A stretch of DNA of 64,000 bases, from NCBI GenBank assembly GCA_900319235.1, contig ONNR01000018.1, positions 44,042-108,041 of the forward strand. The letters are read 5' to 3'. The position numbers and the translations under genes were made by a program. Of this stretch, positions 27,455 to 35,619 are shown piece after piece. Origin of the DNA: an uncultured Prevotellaceae bacterium. GTDB lineage: Bacteria; Bacteroidota; Bacteroidia; Bacteroidales; UBA3663. The stretch's first letter is position 1. Every line of letters starts with the position of its first letter. The notes below the pieces were generated by a model, which did not search any database, had not been told where the DNA came from, and worked only from the letters and a program-made list of their open reading frames with translations.

Positions 27455-27871
27455 ATGATCATCAAGCAAGTCAGCGTCAGCATCGAGGACCGCGTCGGTT
27501 CCAGCTGGCAGGTTTTCCAGTCTTTGGCCGACAACCGCATCAACATCCTTTCGTATAGCATCGAAGATACTCCCCCGCAAGGCACCCTGCGACTCATCGT
27601 CGACGATGCGACCAAGGCCGACGAGGTGCTGCGCAATGTCGGCTTCCGCACACAGCTTACCAACGTGTATTCGATGAATGTCCCCAACCACATCGGATCG
27701 ATGAGTCGTGTGCTCAAATACCTGACCGAAAAAGAGGTCTCGATTGACTTCATGTACGTCTTCCAGTACATGGGTATTTCTCAGACCGTTCTGCATTCGC
27801 GCAACATGAAGCAGCTTGAGCAAGTGCTCACCCGATATGAACAAGAGCAGCTCAACTTGACATCCAAATAA
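27455..27871 (+). CDS. Tandem ACT-domain protein
   Basis: This 138-residue cytoplasmic protein consists of two ACT-type beta-alpha-beta modules: residues 1-65 (IKQVSVSIEDRVGSSWQVFQ) and 70-130 (VYSMNVPNHIGSMSRVLKYL). ACT domains bind amino acids or other small ligands. Stand-alone tandem ACT proteins of this size are common in Bacteroidetes, often beside phenylacetate-CoA ligase genes, but no such neighbour is present here. The upstream in-frame ATG at 27383 overlaps the promoter, so ATG 27455 is chosen. It is probably a single-gene transcript. The ligand is unknown. Confidence 0.85.
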   Translation: MIIKQVSVSIEDRVGSSWQVFQSLADNRINILSYSIEDTPPQGTLRLIVDDATKADEVLRNVGFRTQLTNVYSMNVPNHIGSMSRVLKYLTEKEVSIDFMYVFQYMGISQTVLHSRNMKQLEQVLTRYEQEQLNLTSK

Positions 27872-27923
27872 ATCAACTGTATGGGCTTCATAGGAGGATT
27901 TTAGGATTTTTTAATACGATATT

Positions 27924-27955
27924 TTTGCCTATTAGTCGAAAAATGATTATATTTG
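27924..27955 (+). promoter_or_regulatory. Promoter of the 103-residue protein gene
   Basis: TTTG (27924-27927), 20 bases, then TATATTTG (27948-27955). It lies 101 bases ahead of the ATG at 28057. Confidence 0.75.
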
Positions 27956-28056
27956 CGCCGACTAATTACACACATTCCCCTTTCCTTCGGGTTGAGGAAG
28001 TTGCTATAAATAAAAATCATTTACTGTAAACCATATAAATAAAATTAATATCCGCT

Positions 28057-28368
28057 ATGAACAAAATTTACAGTGACCCCACCGAGAAGGCACAACTTCT
28101 CATCGAGGGACTTAAGAAAAATCGTTCCTATCTTGAAACCAAGGGCTACGACCTGTCAATCATCGAGCGTCTGGAAAAAGCCTGTGAGGAAATGACCCGC
28201 GAAGGTGAAGCTGTTGCCATCGAGGAGGAGGCTCTCTCGAAGCATCGCGTCAGATGTCACACCATCCTCAGTGGTCTTAAGCGAGATTTGTACGCCGGCA
28301 AGAATGGCATCAAGACGATGTTCGACCAGGAGCAGTGGAATCAGTACGGCGTGCCCGACAAGCGCTGA
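28057..28368 (+). CDS. Small helical protein of unknown function
   Basis: This 103-residue, highly charged and apparently all-helical protein starts MNKIYSDPTEKAQLLIEGLK. Its central segment is acidic (ACEEMTREGEAVAIEEEALS) and the C-terminus is KTMFDQEQWNQYGVPDKR. There is no signal peptide or membrane segment. A full-consensus promoter lies about 100 bases upstream, and codon use matches its neighbours, so it should be a real gene. It could bind a partner protein or nucleic acid, but I recognise no family. The glycosidase gene that follows starts 44 bases later, and read-through is possible. Confidence 0.65.
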   Translation: MNKIYSDPTEKAQLLIEGLKKNRSYLETKGYDLSIIERLEKACEEMTREGEAVAIEEEALSKHRVRCHTILSGLKRDLYAGKNGIKTMFDQEQWNQYGVPDKR

Positions 28369-28412
28369 TCTCGATTGGGTTTTGGCAATAGATAGGACAA
28401 AACACCAGCACG

Positions 28413-30389
28413 ATGAATAGATTGTCCGTCTTTATTGCAACACTTATCCTCAACCTGACCTTCTCAAAAGGTTGGGCTGAGGATTTTCATATCTATGTAT
28501 CGCCTGTCGGCAACGACACGTGCCAAGGGACTGCACTTTCTCCTGTTGCATCCTACCAACAAGCTTTACGCTTGGCTCGCGAAAAGCGACGCGCGGGTTG
28601 GAAAGAAGGAGCACTTATCATCGACTACCCCGACACGCCCGAACGCTTTCTCCTCACCGAGCCCATCCGCATCCGCCCCGAAGACAGCGGCACACCCGAA
28701 GCGCCTCTCATCATCACCGGAAATTCGTCGATCGAAGGAAGCGAACTGTGCGGCGGCATGCCCATCACCCGATGGAAACGACAGGGCAAACTGCTTGTAG
28801 CCGACGTTCCTGAATGGAATGGCTATCCCATCGATTTCCGACAGTTCTACACTCCCATTAAGGCTGTGCGTGCCCAGGATGTTCCCATAGGCGTTGATTC
28901 CGAACAGGACGAATACGAACAGATGTCTCGCATCCTGAGCCTTGACAAGACTCGACGCATTCTCTATGTCCCCGCCACGCCGGCCATCCGTAAGATTGCT
29001 CGTCAGGGCGTTGGACATACCGAGATGGTGCTGCACACGATGTGGTGTACCAACAACTTGCGCATCAAGTCGATCTCCATCGAAGGTGACTCTGCCGCCA
29101 TCCTATTCCATGAGCCCGAGGCAGATGTTTTTTGGGAACATCCCTGGCCACTTCCATTCACTGGCCAACACGCTTCGCCCTTCTATCTCACCAATCATTT
29201 CGCCTTCTTGGATGAACCGGGCGAATGGTTTCACGACATCGGTTCGCACAAGTTGTACTATTATCCTCGCAATGCCGAAGAGGCTGACTGGATGCTGCAC
29301 CCGAATTCGAACCGAGAACTAATCCCCTATGTGCCCGCTCTCGAGAATATCCTCATCATCGAAGGTACACCCGAACGTCCCGTTCACGATGTTGTGATTC
29401 GTCAGCTCGCCTTCTCTGGCACCACCTGGACACGTCCTTCCACCCACGGTCACGTGCCGCTCCAAGCTGGCATGTATCTCATCGAGGGCTACAAGTTACG
29501 ACCTTCCATCGTTCGTCCCGACCGCAATCACAAGCTCGACAACCAGGCTTTCTGTGGTCGTCCTGCGGCAGCAGTCCGTGTTCATCATGCCAAGCGCATC
29601 ACCTTCGACCAATGCTCGTTCTCACAGACCGCATCCACCAGTATCGACTTCGAGGAAGGCACCCAGGACTGCATCGTCGCCGACTGCACCTTTTATAATA
29701 TAGGTGGGGCGGCCATTGTAGCTGGGTCTTTCAGCCCCGAGCCTTTCGAAGGACATCTACCCTATTCCCCCCAAGACCCTCGACAACTCTGCCGCGGTCT
29801 CATCGTTGCCAACAACTGGATAGAGAACACCGGACTCGAAGATTGGGGCACTCCTGCCATTTCTGCCGGATGGGTCACCGATGCGCTGATTGCATACAAC
29901 TCCATCCGCAACGTGCCCTATACGGGCATCTCGTTGGGCTGGGGATGGACGCAGTCGGTCAACTGCATGAGCGGTAACGAGGTCTATCGTAATCGCATCA
30001 CCCGCTATGCGCGCCACATGTACGACGTGGCTGGTATCTACACCCTCAGCGCACAGCCCAAGACCTACATCACAGAGAATGTCATCGACAGCATCTGCCA
30101 CCCCTCCTACGTCCACGACCCGAACCATTGGTTCTACCTCTACACCGACGAAGGGTCCTCGTTCATCACCGTGCAGGACAACTGGTGCCCTACCGAAAAG
30201 TTCCTGCAAAACGCCAATGGTCCCGGCAACACCTGGCAGAACAACGGCCCCACCGTCCCCGACTCCATCCTCCACCACGCCGGCTCTAAACATTGGCTTT
30301 GGGAGGGCACAGACCCCATCCCCTCGATGCCCCTCGACGACATCAAGCGCATCCGTCCCCTCCTCCAAACCCGCAAGCCGCGCCAATAA
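28413..30389 (+). CDS. Secreted parallel beta-helix glycosidase, GH141-like
   Basis: This 658-residue protein has a signal peptide (cleavage near WA-ED, residue 22). The mature start FHIYVSPVGNDTCQGTALSP is the usual entry into right-handed parallel beta-helix glycan-active enzymes, and GEWFHDIGSHKLYYYPRNAE is a phrase common in that group. Repeated short strands such as AVRVHHAKRITFDQCSF and GLIVANNWIENTG are beta-helix coils. The overall size and layout resemble GH141, whose founding member is an alpha-L-fucosidase acting on rhamnogalacturonan II; GH110, GH120 and uncharacterised beta-helix families are alternatives. The GH78 gene follows in the same direction. The exact substrate is not determinable here. 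Confidence 0.65.
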   Translation: MNRLSVFIATLILNLTFSKGWAEDFHIYVSPVGNDTCQGTALSPVASYQQALRLAREKRRAGWKEGALIIDYPDTPERFLLTEPIRIRPEDSGTPEAPLIITGNSSIEGSELCGGMPITRWKRQGKLLVADVPEWNGYPIDFRQFYTPIKAVRAQDVPIGVDSEQDEYEQMSRILSLDKTRRILYVPATPAIRKIARQGVGHTEMVLHTMWCTNNLRIKSISIEGDSAAILFHEPEADVFWEHPWPLPFTGQHASPFYLTNHFAFLDEPGEWFHDIGSHKLYYYPRNAEEADWMLHPNSNRELIPYVPALENILIIEGTPERPVHDVVIRQLAFSGTTWTRPSTHGHVPLQAGMYLIEGYKLRPSIVRPDRNHKLDNQAFCGRPAAAVRVHHAKRITFDQCSFSQTASTSIDFEEGTQDCIVADCTFYNIGGAAIVAGSFSPEPFEGHLPYSPQDPRQLCRGLIVANNWIENTGLEDWGTPAISAGWVTDALIAYNSIRNVPYTGISLGWGWTQSVNCMSGNEVYRNRITRYARHMYDVAGIYTLSAQPKTYITENVIDSICHPSYVHDPNHWFYLYTDEGSSFITVQDNWCPTEKFLQNANGPGNTWQNNGPTVPDSILHHAGSKHWLWEGTDPIPSMPLDDIKRIRPLLQTRKPRQ

Positions 30390-30415
30390 CCCTATCCTCT
30401 CCGTTTGTCCACGTC

Positions 30416-30433
30416 GCGGCCGTCTTTGGCCGC
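30416..30433. other. Hairpin between the beta-helix and GH78 genes
   Basis: Perfect 6-bp arms GCGGCC and GGCCGC around GTCTTT. There is no T-run, so it could be an mRNA-stabilising or attenuating structure inside the operon rather than a terminator. Confidence 0.5.
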
Positions 30434-30471
30434 CCCAATAATATCGTCCATCCTAACCCCTGCTCCTTCCC

Positions 30472-32592
30472 ATGACCTGGCTTTGGTACCCCGCCGACTT
30501 CGAAATCTGGCTCGGCAATCGCTTCAACAACCGACGCACCGAACGCGGTGCGATGTTCCCACCCTTCTGGAAACAGGACAGCCATTGGGCGACTGTCGAA
30601 TTCAGTCGCGAATATGAATTGGCAAAGCCCGAAACCATCCGCATCTATGTGGAGGGCCGCTACAACTTCATGTTCGATGGCAAGTTGCAGTTCGGCGAAC
30701 CCACCGAATGGTTGGTTCCCGCAGGCCGTCACAAGATCAACATCAAGGTCCACAATCCTGCCTCGCCTCCTGCTCTCTTCATCGAGGGAGAAACCATCAA
30801 ATCCGACGCCTCCTGGCGCGTCACCCATGAGGACAAGATCTGGATTGACGAAAACGGTGTCGCACATGGTTCGGGCATCTACCTCGTCCCAGGGTTCTGG
30901 AATTTCAATACGCCCTCCGATCGTCCTTCCCTCTTCCGTCTTGCCCGCGAGGAATGGAAGGCAGTCTCCTCGCACGTCTTGTCGGGCACATCTTCCGACG
31001 AACCTTCGAACGGGAAAGCCACAACCCTTCTCGTCGATTTCGGCAGGGAGACCATGGGTTACATCGTCCTCAACGGCATTCAAGGCCACGGTATCGTCGA
31101 ACTCTACTACGGCGAAAGCGAAGCCGAAGCGCTCGACAAGGATTATTGCGAGACGCTCGACAAGCTTGAGGTCGAAACATGTCCGCGCTTCGTAGTCCCC
31201 GAGTCGAAAGCCTTCCGCTTCGTGCAGGTCGTGCTGCCCAAAGGAATGACTGTCGAAAGCGTCAGCATGGAGTATGAATATTTGCCGCAGGACCTCGCAA
31301 GCAGTGGTTCGTTCGAATGTTCCGACGAGGAGCTGAATCGCATCTGGCAGGTCGGCGCTTACACAATGGACCTCACAACACGCGAATTCATGATGGACGG
31401 CATCAAGCGCGACCGCTGGACATGGTCAGGTGATGCCATCCAATCCTATCTGATGAACTACTATCTGCGCTTCGACTGCGACACCGTGAAGCGCACCATC
31501 CGTCAGTTGCGCGGTAAGGATCCCGTCTCGTCCCACATCAACACCATCCTCGACTACACCTTCTACTGGTTCAAGTCAGTCTATGACTATTATCAATACA
31601 CAGGTGACCGCGACTTCGTCTGCGAGATGTATCCGCGCATGCTCACCCTCATGGACTACTGCCTGGGCCGTCTCTCTGAGGGTTGGGCCATCGGTCAGCC
31701 CGATGACTGGGTCTTCATCGATTGGGTCGATTTCCCGATGCACAAGCGTGGCATCGTATGCTTCGAACAGTTCCTTTTCTGCAAGAGTCTCGAGACCATG
31801 CAGCTTTGCAAGGATCTTGTTGGTCCGCTCTCCACCTTGCAGATGAGCAATCTGCACCTCTCCTATCCCGATGTGGACTATGGAGCCAAGGCCGCCGAAC
31901 TCCGCGAGAAGATAGACAAAACCTTCTGGAGCCCTGCCGCCCACGCCTATCTTCATGCCCTCGAACCCTCAAACCTCTCAAACCCCTCAAACCTCAACTC
32001 CCAGGTCACCAAGTTCCCCAGCATGTTCGCCATCCTCTATGGCTATGCCGACGAGCAGCGCCAACGCGAGATCCTGGAGCATGTGATGCAGAACCCCGAA
32101 GTGCCAGCCATCACCACACCCTACATGCGATTCTACGAACTTGCCGCACTCTGCCAACTCGGACAGCACGACGATGTCCTCTCCGAAATCAAGGCCTACT
32201 GGGGCGGCATGTTGCACGAAGGGGCTACGACGTTCTGGGAGAAGTACAATCCCGAAATGAAGGGTGACGAACACCTCACGATGTATGGTCGTCCCTATGG
32301 CAAGTCGCTCTGCCATGCTTGGGGAGCCAGCCCCGTCTATCTGCTCGGCCGTTATTTCCTCGGCATCGAGCCGACTTCTCCTGGTTATACCACATGGCAG
32401 GCAAAACCTCATCTATCCAACCTTGACTGGATGCGCGGAGCTGTACCCACGCCTTTCGGTCCTATCCGTATCGAAGTCTCCAAGCATAAAGTTACCCTAA
32501 CCACCCCTCTCGGTGTCGGTCCCGGCACGCTCTTCATCGATGGAAAAACCATCTCCATTCCACCAGCTCAAGCTACAATAATCGACTATTGA
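30472..32592 (+). CDS. GH78 alpha-L-rhamnosidase
   Basis: This 706-residue protein has the domain order of GH78: an N-terminal beta-sandwich region (YNFMFDGKLQFGEPTEWLVP), a second sandwich (LLVDFGRETMGYIVLNGI), an (alpha/alpha)6 barrel opening at CSDEELNRIWQVGAYT, and a C-terminal beta-sandwich (PFGPIRIEV). The acid-motif region is DGIKRDRWTWSGDA and the downstream catalytic region is EGATTFWEKYNPE. GH78 enzymes remove terminal alpha-L-rhamnose. No signal peptide is seen at this start, so it may be intracellular. An unusual Ser/Asn/Leu/Pro insertion (EPSNLSNPSNLNSQ), encoded by a CCTCAAAC-type simple repeat at 31966-31998, lies in the barrel. Confidence 0.88.
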   Translation: MTWLWYPADFEIWLGNRFNNRRTERGAMFPPFWKQDSHWATVEFSREYELAKPETIRIYVEGRYNFMFDGKLQFGEPTEWLVPAGRHKINIKVHNPASPPALFIEGETIKSDASWRVTHEDKIWIDENGVAHGSGIYLVPGFWNFNTPSDRPSLFRLAREEWKAVSSHVLSGTSSDEPSNGKATTLLVDFGRETMGYIVLNGIQGHGIVELYYGESEAEALDKDYCETLDKLEVETCPRFVVPESKAFRFVQVVLPKGMTVESVSMEYEYLPQDLASSGSFECSDEELNRIWQVGAYTMDLTTREFMMDGIKRDRWTWSGDAIQSYLMNYYLRFDCDTVKRTIRQLRGKDPVSSHINTILDYTFYWFKSVYDYYQYTGDRDFVCEMYPRMLTLMDYCLGRLSEGWAIGQPDDWVFIDWVDFPMHKRGIVCFEQFLFCKSLETMQLCKDLVGPLSTLQMSNLHLSYPDVDYGAKAAELREKIDKTFWSPAAHAYLHALEPSNLSNPSNLNSQVTKFPSMFAILYGYADEQRQREILEHVMQNPEVPAITTPYMRFYELAALCQLGQHDDVLSEIKAYWGGMLHEGATTFWEKYNPEMKGDEHLTMYGRPYGKSLCHAWGASPVYLLGRYFLGIEPTSPGYTTWQAKPHLSNLDWMRGAVPTPFGPIRIEVSKHKVTLTTPLGVGPGTLFIDGKTISIPPAQATIIDY

Positions 32593-32629
32593 TATTTTGA
32601 GTGAAGAGACTCTAACAAAACGACAAGCT

Positions 32630-33262
32630 ATGAATCAAACGAATCGGCTCCACCTTTTGCTACTGGCCTTTGTCATCGTAGTCTTCATCTGGTCAGTAAT
32701 CAATGTGCAAGATACCTATCTCACCTGGGTACTTGAAGCTGCGCCTGTCATTATCGCACTACCTATCCTCCTCTTCACCTATAAGAAGTTCAATTTCCCC
32801 ACTTCTCTTTATGTCATTATCGCCATTCACATGGCACTTTTGCTTGTCGGTGCACATTATTCTTATGCCAAAGTGCCCCTTGGTGAATGGATGAAGGATT
32901 GGTTCGGCTTCGAACGCAACAACTATGACAAGATAGGACATTTCATGCAAGGATTCACACCTGCTCTTGTTTCGGTGGAGATCATTCGTCGCTGCATCCC
33001 GCTTACATCTTTCAGGTGGATAAGTTTCTTCTCGTTCTGCATCTCAATGACCGTTGCAGCCCTCTACGAAATCATTGAATGGCTCTCGTCTTTGGGCAAT
33101 CCGGAAGACACCGAAGCTTTCCTGGGTACTCAAGGATACATCTGGGATACACAGTCGGATATGTTCATGTGCCTTTGTGGAGCAGTCATCGCGCTTCTCC
33201 TATTAAGGACCATCCATCCGTGGTCGTCGAAAACTCAAACAAGTGAAGGACGTCAGCCGTGA
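32630..33262 (+). CDS. YjdF-like (DUF2238) membrane protein
   Basis: This 210-residue integral membrane protein has about six helices; the first is HLLLLAFVIVVFIWSVINV. It matches the DUF2238/YjdF family, with the hallmark NNYDKIGHFMQGFTPALVSVEI and later ALYEIIEWL and GTQGYIWDTQSDMFM. The conserved His and Asp residues lie inside the membrane region, but the function is unknown. A TTG 11 codons upstream is possible, but ATG 32630 is preferred. It follows GH78 by 37 bases and may be carried on the same transcript. It ends just before the family-C repeat array. Confidence 0.85.
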   Translation: MNQTNRLHLLLLAFVIVVFIWSVINVQDTYLTWVLEAAPVIIALPILLFTYKKFNFPTSLYVIIAIHMALLLVGAHYSYAKVPLGEWMKDWFGFERNNYDKIGHFMQGFTPALVSVEIIRRCIPLTSFRWISFFSFCISMTVAALYEIIEWLSSLGNPEDTEAFLGTQGYIWDTQSDMFMCLCGAVIALLLLRTIHPWSSKTQTSEGRQP

Positions 33263-33270
33263 CATCCTGC

Positions 33271-33693
33271 CTTATAACCTTTTTTGGCCAAGATTGGTTA
33301 TTCTCCTCCAGAAGAATGACCTTTATTGGCCAAAATTGGGTATTCTTCTATCGCGGCATAACCATTCCTAGCCAAGATTGGGTATGCTCCCGTCGCAGCA
33401 TAACCTTTCTTGGCCAAGATTGGGTATGCTTCTATCGCGGCATAACCTTTCTTGGCCAAGATTGGGTATGCGCCCATCGTGGTATGACCTTTCCTGGCCA
33501 AGATTGGGCATGCGCCCATCGTGGCATAACCTTTCTTGGCCAAGTTTGGGTATGCTCCTATCGAGGCATGACCTTTCCTAGCCAAGATCGGGTATGCGCC
33601 CATCGTGGCATAACCTTTCTTGGCCAAAATTGGGTATAAAACAATCGCGGCATGACCAATCTTAGCCAAAATTGGTCATGCCGTTGTTGTAGA
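33271..33693. repeat. Tandem array C, ten 42-bp units
   Basis: GCCAA occurs at 33287, 33329, 33371, 33413, 33455, 33497, 33539, 33581, 33623 and 33665, an invariant 42-bp period. Each unit reads roughly GGCATAACCTTTCTTGGCC, then AAGATTGGGTATGC, then a variable 8-9 bases (CCCATCGT, TCTATCGC and similar). The unit holds the palindrome CTTGGCCAAG and a GGTATGC/GCATAACC inverted pair. The last unit is the 36-bp near-palindrome also found alone at 333-368. It lies between the convergent YjdF-like and GH2 genes. Confidence 0.93.
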
Positions 33694-33739
33694 TTGCTGA
33701 ATCTCTATTCAAACCAGGTTTTCTACAATCATATCGTCG

Positions 33740-35548
33740 TTATTTCTGTTCGTACCACTCCTTCAGCACATAAAAGGCCTTTTTCTTTTCTCCGTTATCG
33801 GAGAAGAGTCCTTTGCGATTGTAGTAGTCCTGAACACCATTGAGCACACGACGAGGAGAGCGGAAGTCCTTCAGAATCCAGGGAGAGGTGCCAGCCAAGC
33901 CCTCAACCTTGTCGAGCATGGCGCAGTTCTCGCGATAGAGGTTCTCCTGGAATTCTTCAGTCCAGCGCTGATTCTTCTCCCCATGAAGGCCATATTTGGC
34001 ACCACCACCGAACTCGCTGACGATGACTGGTTTGTCGTAAGGAATTTCCCACGACATCTTCGCAGCATCGTTCACATCACGATACCAGCCGATGTATTGG
34101 TTGAAACTTACCACATCGACATATTCGTGCATATTGTCCTGCAGACGATTCTTGAAGTTGGAAGCCGATGTAACCTCCATCGCCATGGAGATGAGACGTG
34201 AGGTGTCGAGCGAACGAGCGTGCAACGCCAAACGACTCAGGAACTGGTCGCGTTCGGGCGAATGGGGCGTTTCGTTGGCAATGCTCCAGATGATGACATT
34301 GGCGCGGTTCTGATCGCGCAGAATCATGTCGGTCAACTGGCGCTCGGCATTCTTGTAGGTGTCAGGATTGGTCCATGCAATGGTCCAATAGACGGGAATC
34401 TCCGACCAGACGAGAATGCCCATTCGCTCTGCCTCACGCACAGCATATTCGTTATGGGGATAATGAGCAAGGCGAACGAAGTTACAGCCCAGTTCCTTTG
34501 CCCATGAAAGCAACGTGTGGGCATCTTCGGTCGAATTGGCACGTCCTCCACCATTGGGTTTCTCCTCATGGATACTGATTCCCTTGAGGAAGATAGGTTG
34601 ACCATTGAGCAGCAACTGTTTGCCACGTGTCTCGATGGTGCGGAAGCCAATCTCATCCTTGATAACTTCTTCGCCCAACCGAATCTCAACCTGATAGAGT
34701 TTGGGATTCTCGGGTGACCAAAGCTGCACTTTCTTGGCCTTCATGGTCACTGAAGCCGTGCCTTCATTATCGGTTGTAACAACCTGATGCAGTTTCAGTT
34801 CGGGGATATCGAGCGTGACTTGCTGCCCTGCCTCTGCCTTATTGAGCTTGAAGCAGAAGGAGACGGGACGAGTGCCCCGTTTGTCAACTTCTGTACTGGC
34901 AAGACGAAGGCAATAATTCTCTACATAGGTGGGAGCGACATCGATGAGCAGCACGTCGCGTGTGATGCCACCATAGTTCCACCAGTCGAAGATTTGGGTG
35001 GGAACATTCTCGGCATGGCGCTTGTTATCGACCTTGAGGATGACGAAGTTTTCTCCCTCCTTCAACTCATCGGTCACATCGTAGTTGAATGGGGTGAAAC
35101 CTCCCACATGGTGTCCGACAAACTTGCCATTGACATAGACATATGAATCATAGTTGACTGCACCGAAATAGAGCAAGGTGCGATGGTTCCCGTTGGGACG
35201 CCAGTCGAAAGAACGCTTGAACCACACGGTACCCTCATAAAAGAACAGACGTTCGTCCTGAGTGTTCCAATCGCCAGGCACCTGCATGGTCGGAGCCTTG
35301 TCGAAGTCGTACTCGATGAGGTCTTCGGGACGCTGCGGCTTGGCATTGACGAAAAAGCCCCAACGCATGGGCTTCATACGATAGTCGTAGTAGCCCTCCT
35401 CCTGCACATCGACAATATAGTTCCAGGAGCCATTGAGCGAAGTTGTCTGACGTGCCAGCACATTAGCCACTTGTGGCACCTCGTTTGCTACGATTGTCCC
35501 TCCTGCCAAACAGTAGAGGAAACACAAGGAAGTCAAGAGTTTTTTCAT
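33740..35548 (-). CDS. GH2 beta-glucuronidase
   Basis: This 602-residue secreted enzyme has a signal peptide (MKKLLTSLCFLYCLAGGTIV). The three GH2 domains follow: sugar-binding (about 40-205, ending NYGGITRDVLLIDV), immunoglobulin-like (about 206-305) and TIM barrel. The acid/base is Glu426 in SIANETP and the nucleophile is Glu512 in VSEFGGGA. The Asn577-x-Lys579 motif (NRK), which recognises the uronate carboxylate, marks beta-glucuronidases rather than galactosidases. There is no obvious dedicated terminator on the 3' side; the family-C array begins about 50 bases beyond the stop. A strong hairpin at 35567-35599 lies in the upstream region. Confidence 0.88.
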   Translation of the reverse strand: MKKLLTSLCFLYCLAGGTIVANEVPQVANVLARQTTSLNGSWNYIVDVQEEGYYDYRMKPMRWGFFVNAKPQRPEDLIEYDFDKAPTMQVPGDWNTQDERLFFYEGTVWFKRSFDWRPNGNHRTLLYFGAVNYDSYVYVNGKFVGHHVGGFTPFNYDVTDELKEGENFVILKVDNKRHAENVPTQIFDWWNYGGITRDVLLIDVAPTYVENYCLRLASTEVDKRGTRPVSFCFKLNKAEAGQQVTLDIPELKLHQVVTTDNEGTASVTMKAKKVQLWSPENPKLYQVEIRLGEEVIKDEIGFRTIETRGKQLLLNGQPIFLKGISIHEEKPNGGGRANSTEDAHTLLSWAKELGCNFVRLAHYPHNEYAVREAERMGILVWSEIPVYWTIAWTNPDTYKNAERQLTDMILRDQNRANVIIWSIANETPHSPERDQFLSRLALHARSLDTSRLISMAMEVTSASNFKNRLQDNMHEYVDVVSFNQYIGWYRDVNDAAKMSWEIPYDKPVIVSEFGGGAKYGLHGEKNQRWTEEFQENLYRENCAMLDKVEGLAGTSPWILKDFRSPRRVLNGVQDYYNRKGLFSDNGEKKKAFYVLKEWYEQK

Positions 35549-35566
35549 AAGGATGTGAGTCTTAAA

Positions 35567-35599
35567 AATCCGTGGCAGTCGATTGGACTACCGCGGATT
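35567..35599 (-). terminator. Hairpin ahead of GH2: terminator or leader attenuator
   Basis: The arms AATCCGTGGCAGTC and GACTACCGCGGATT pair with two mismatches. On the minus strand TTTTTAAG follows. It would terminate the upstream membrane-protein operon. A TATCTTTT box at 35611-35618 could instead start the GH2 transcript upstream of the hairpin, which would then be an attenuator. Confidence 0.65.
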
Positions 35600-35619
35600 A
35601 TCAGTGTTATAAAAGATAG

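Noticed and set aside
30416..30433. GCGGCC hairpin as a terminator between the beta-helix and GH78 genes
   Set aside because: No T-run and both genes point the same way; kept only as a hairpin of unknown role.
33259..33669. Open frames on both strands across array C
   Set aside because: Same effect of a stop-free 42-bp unit; overlapping frames in several phases.
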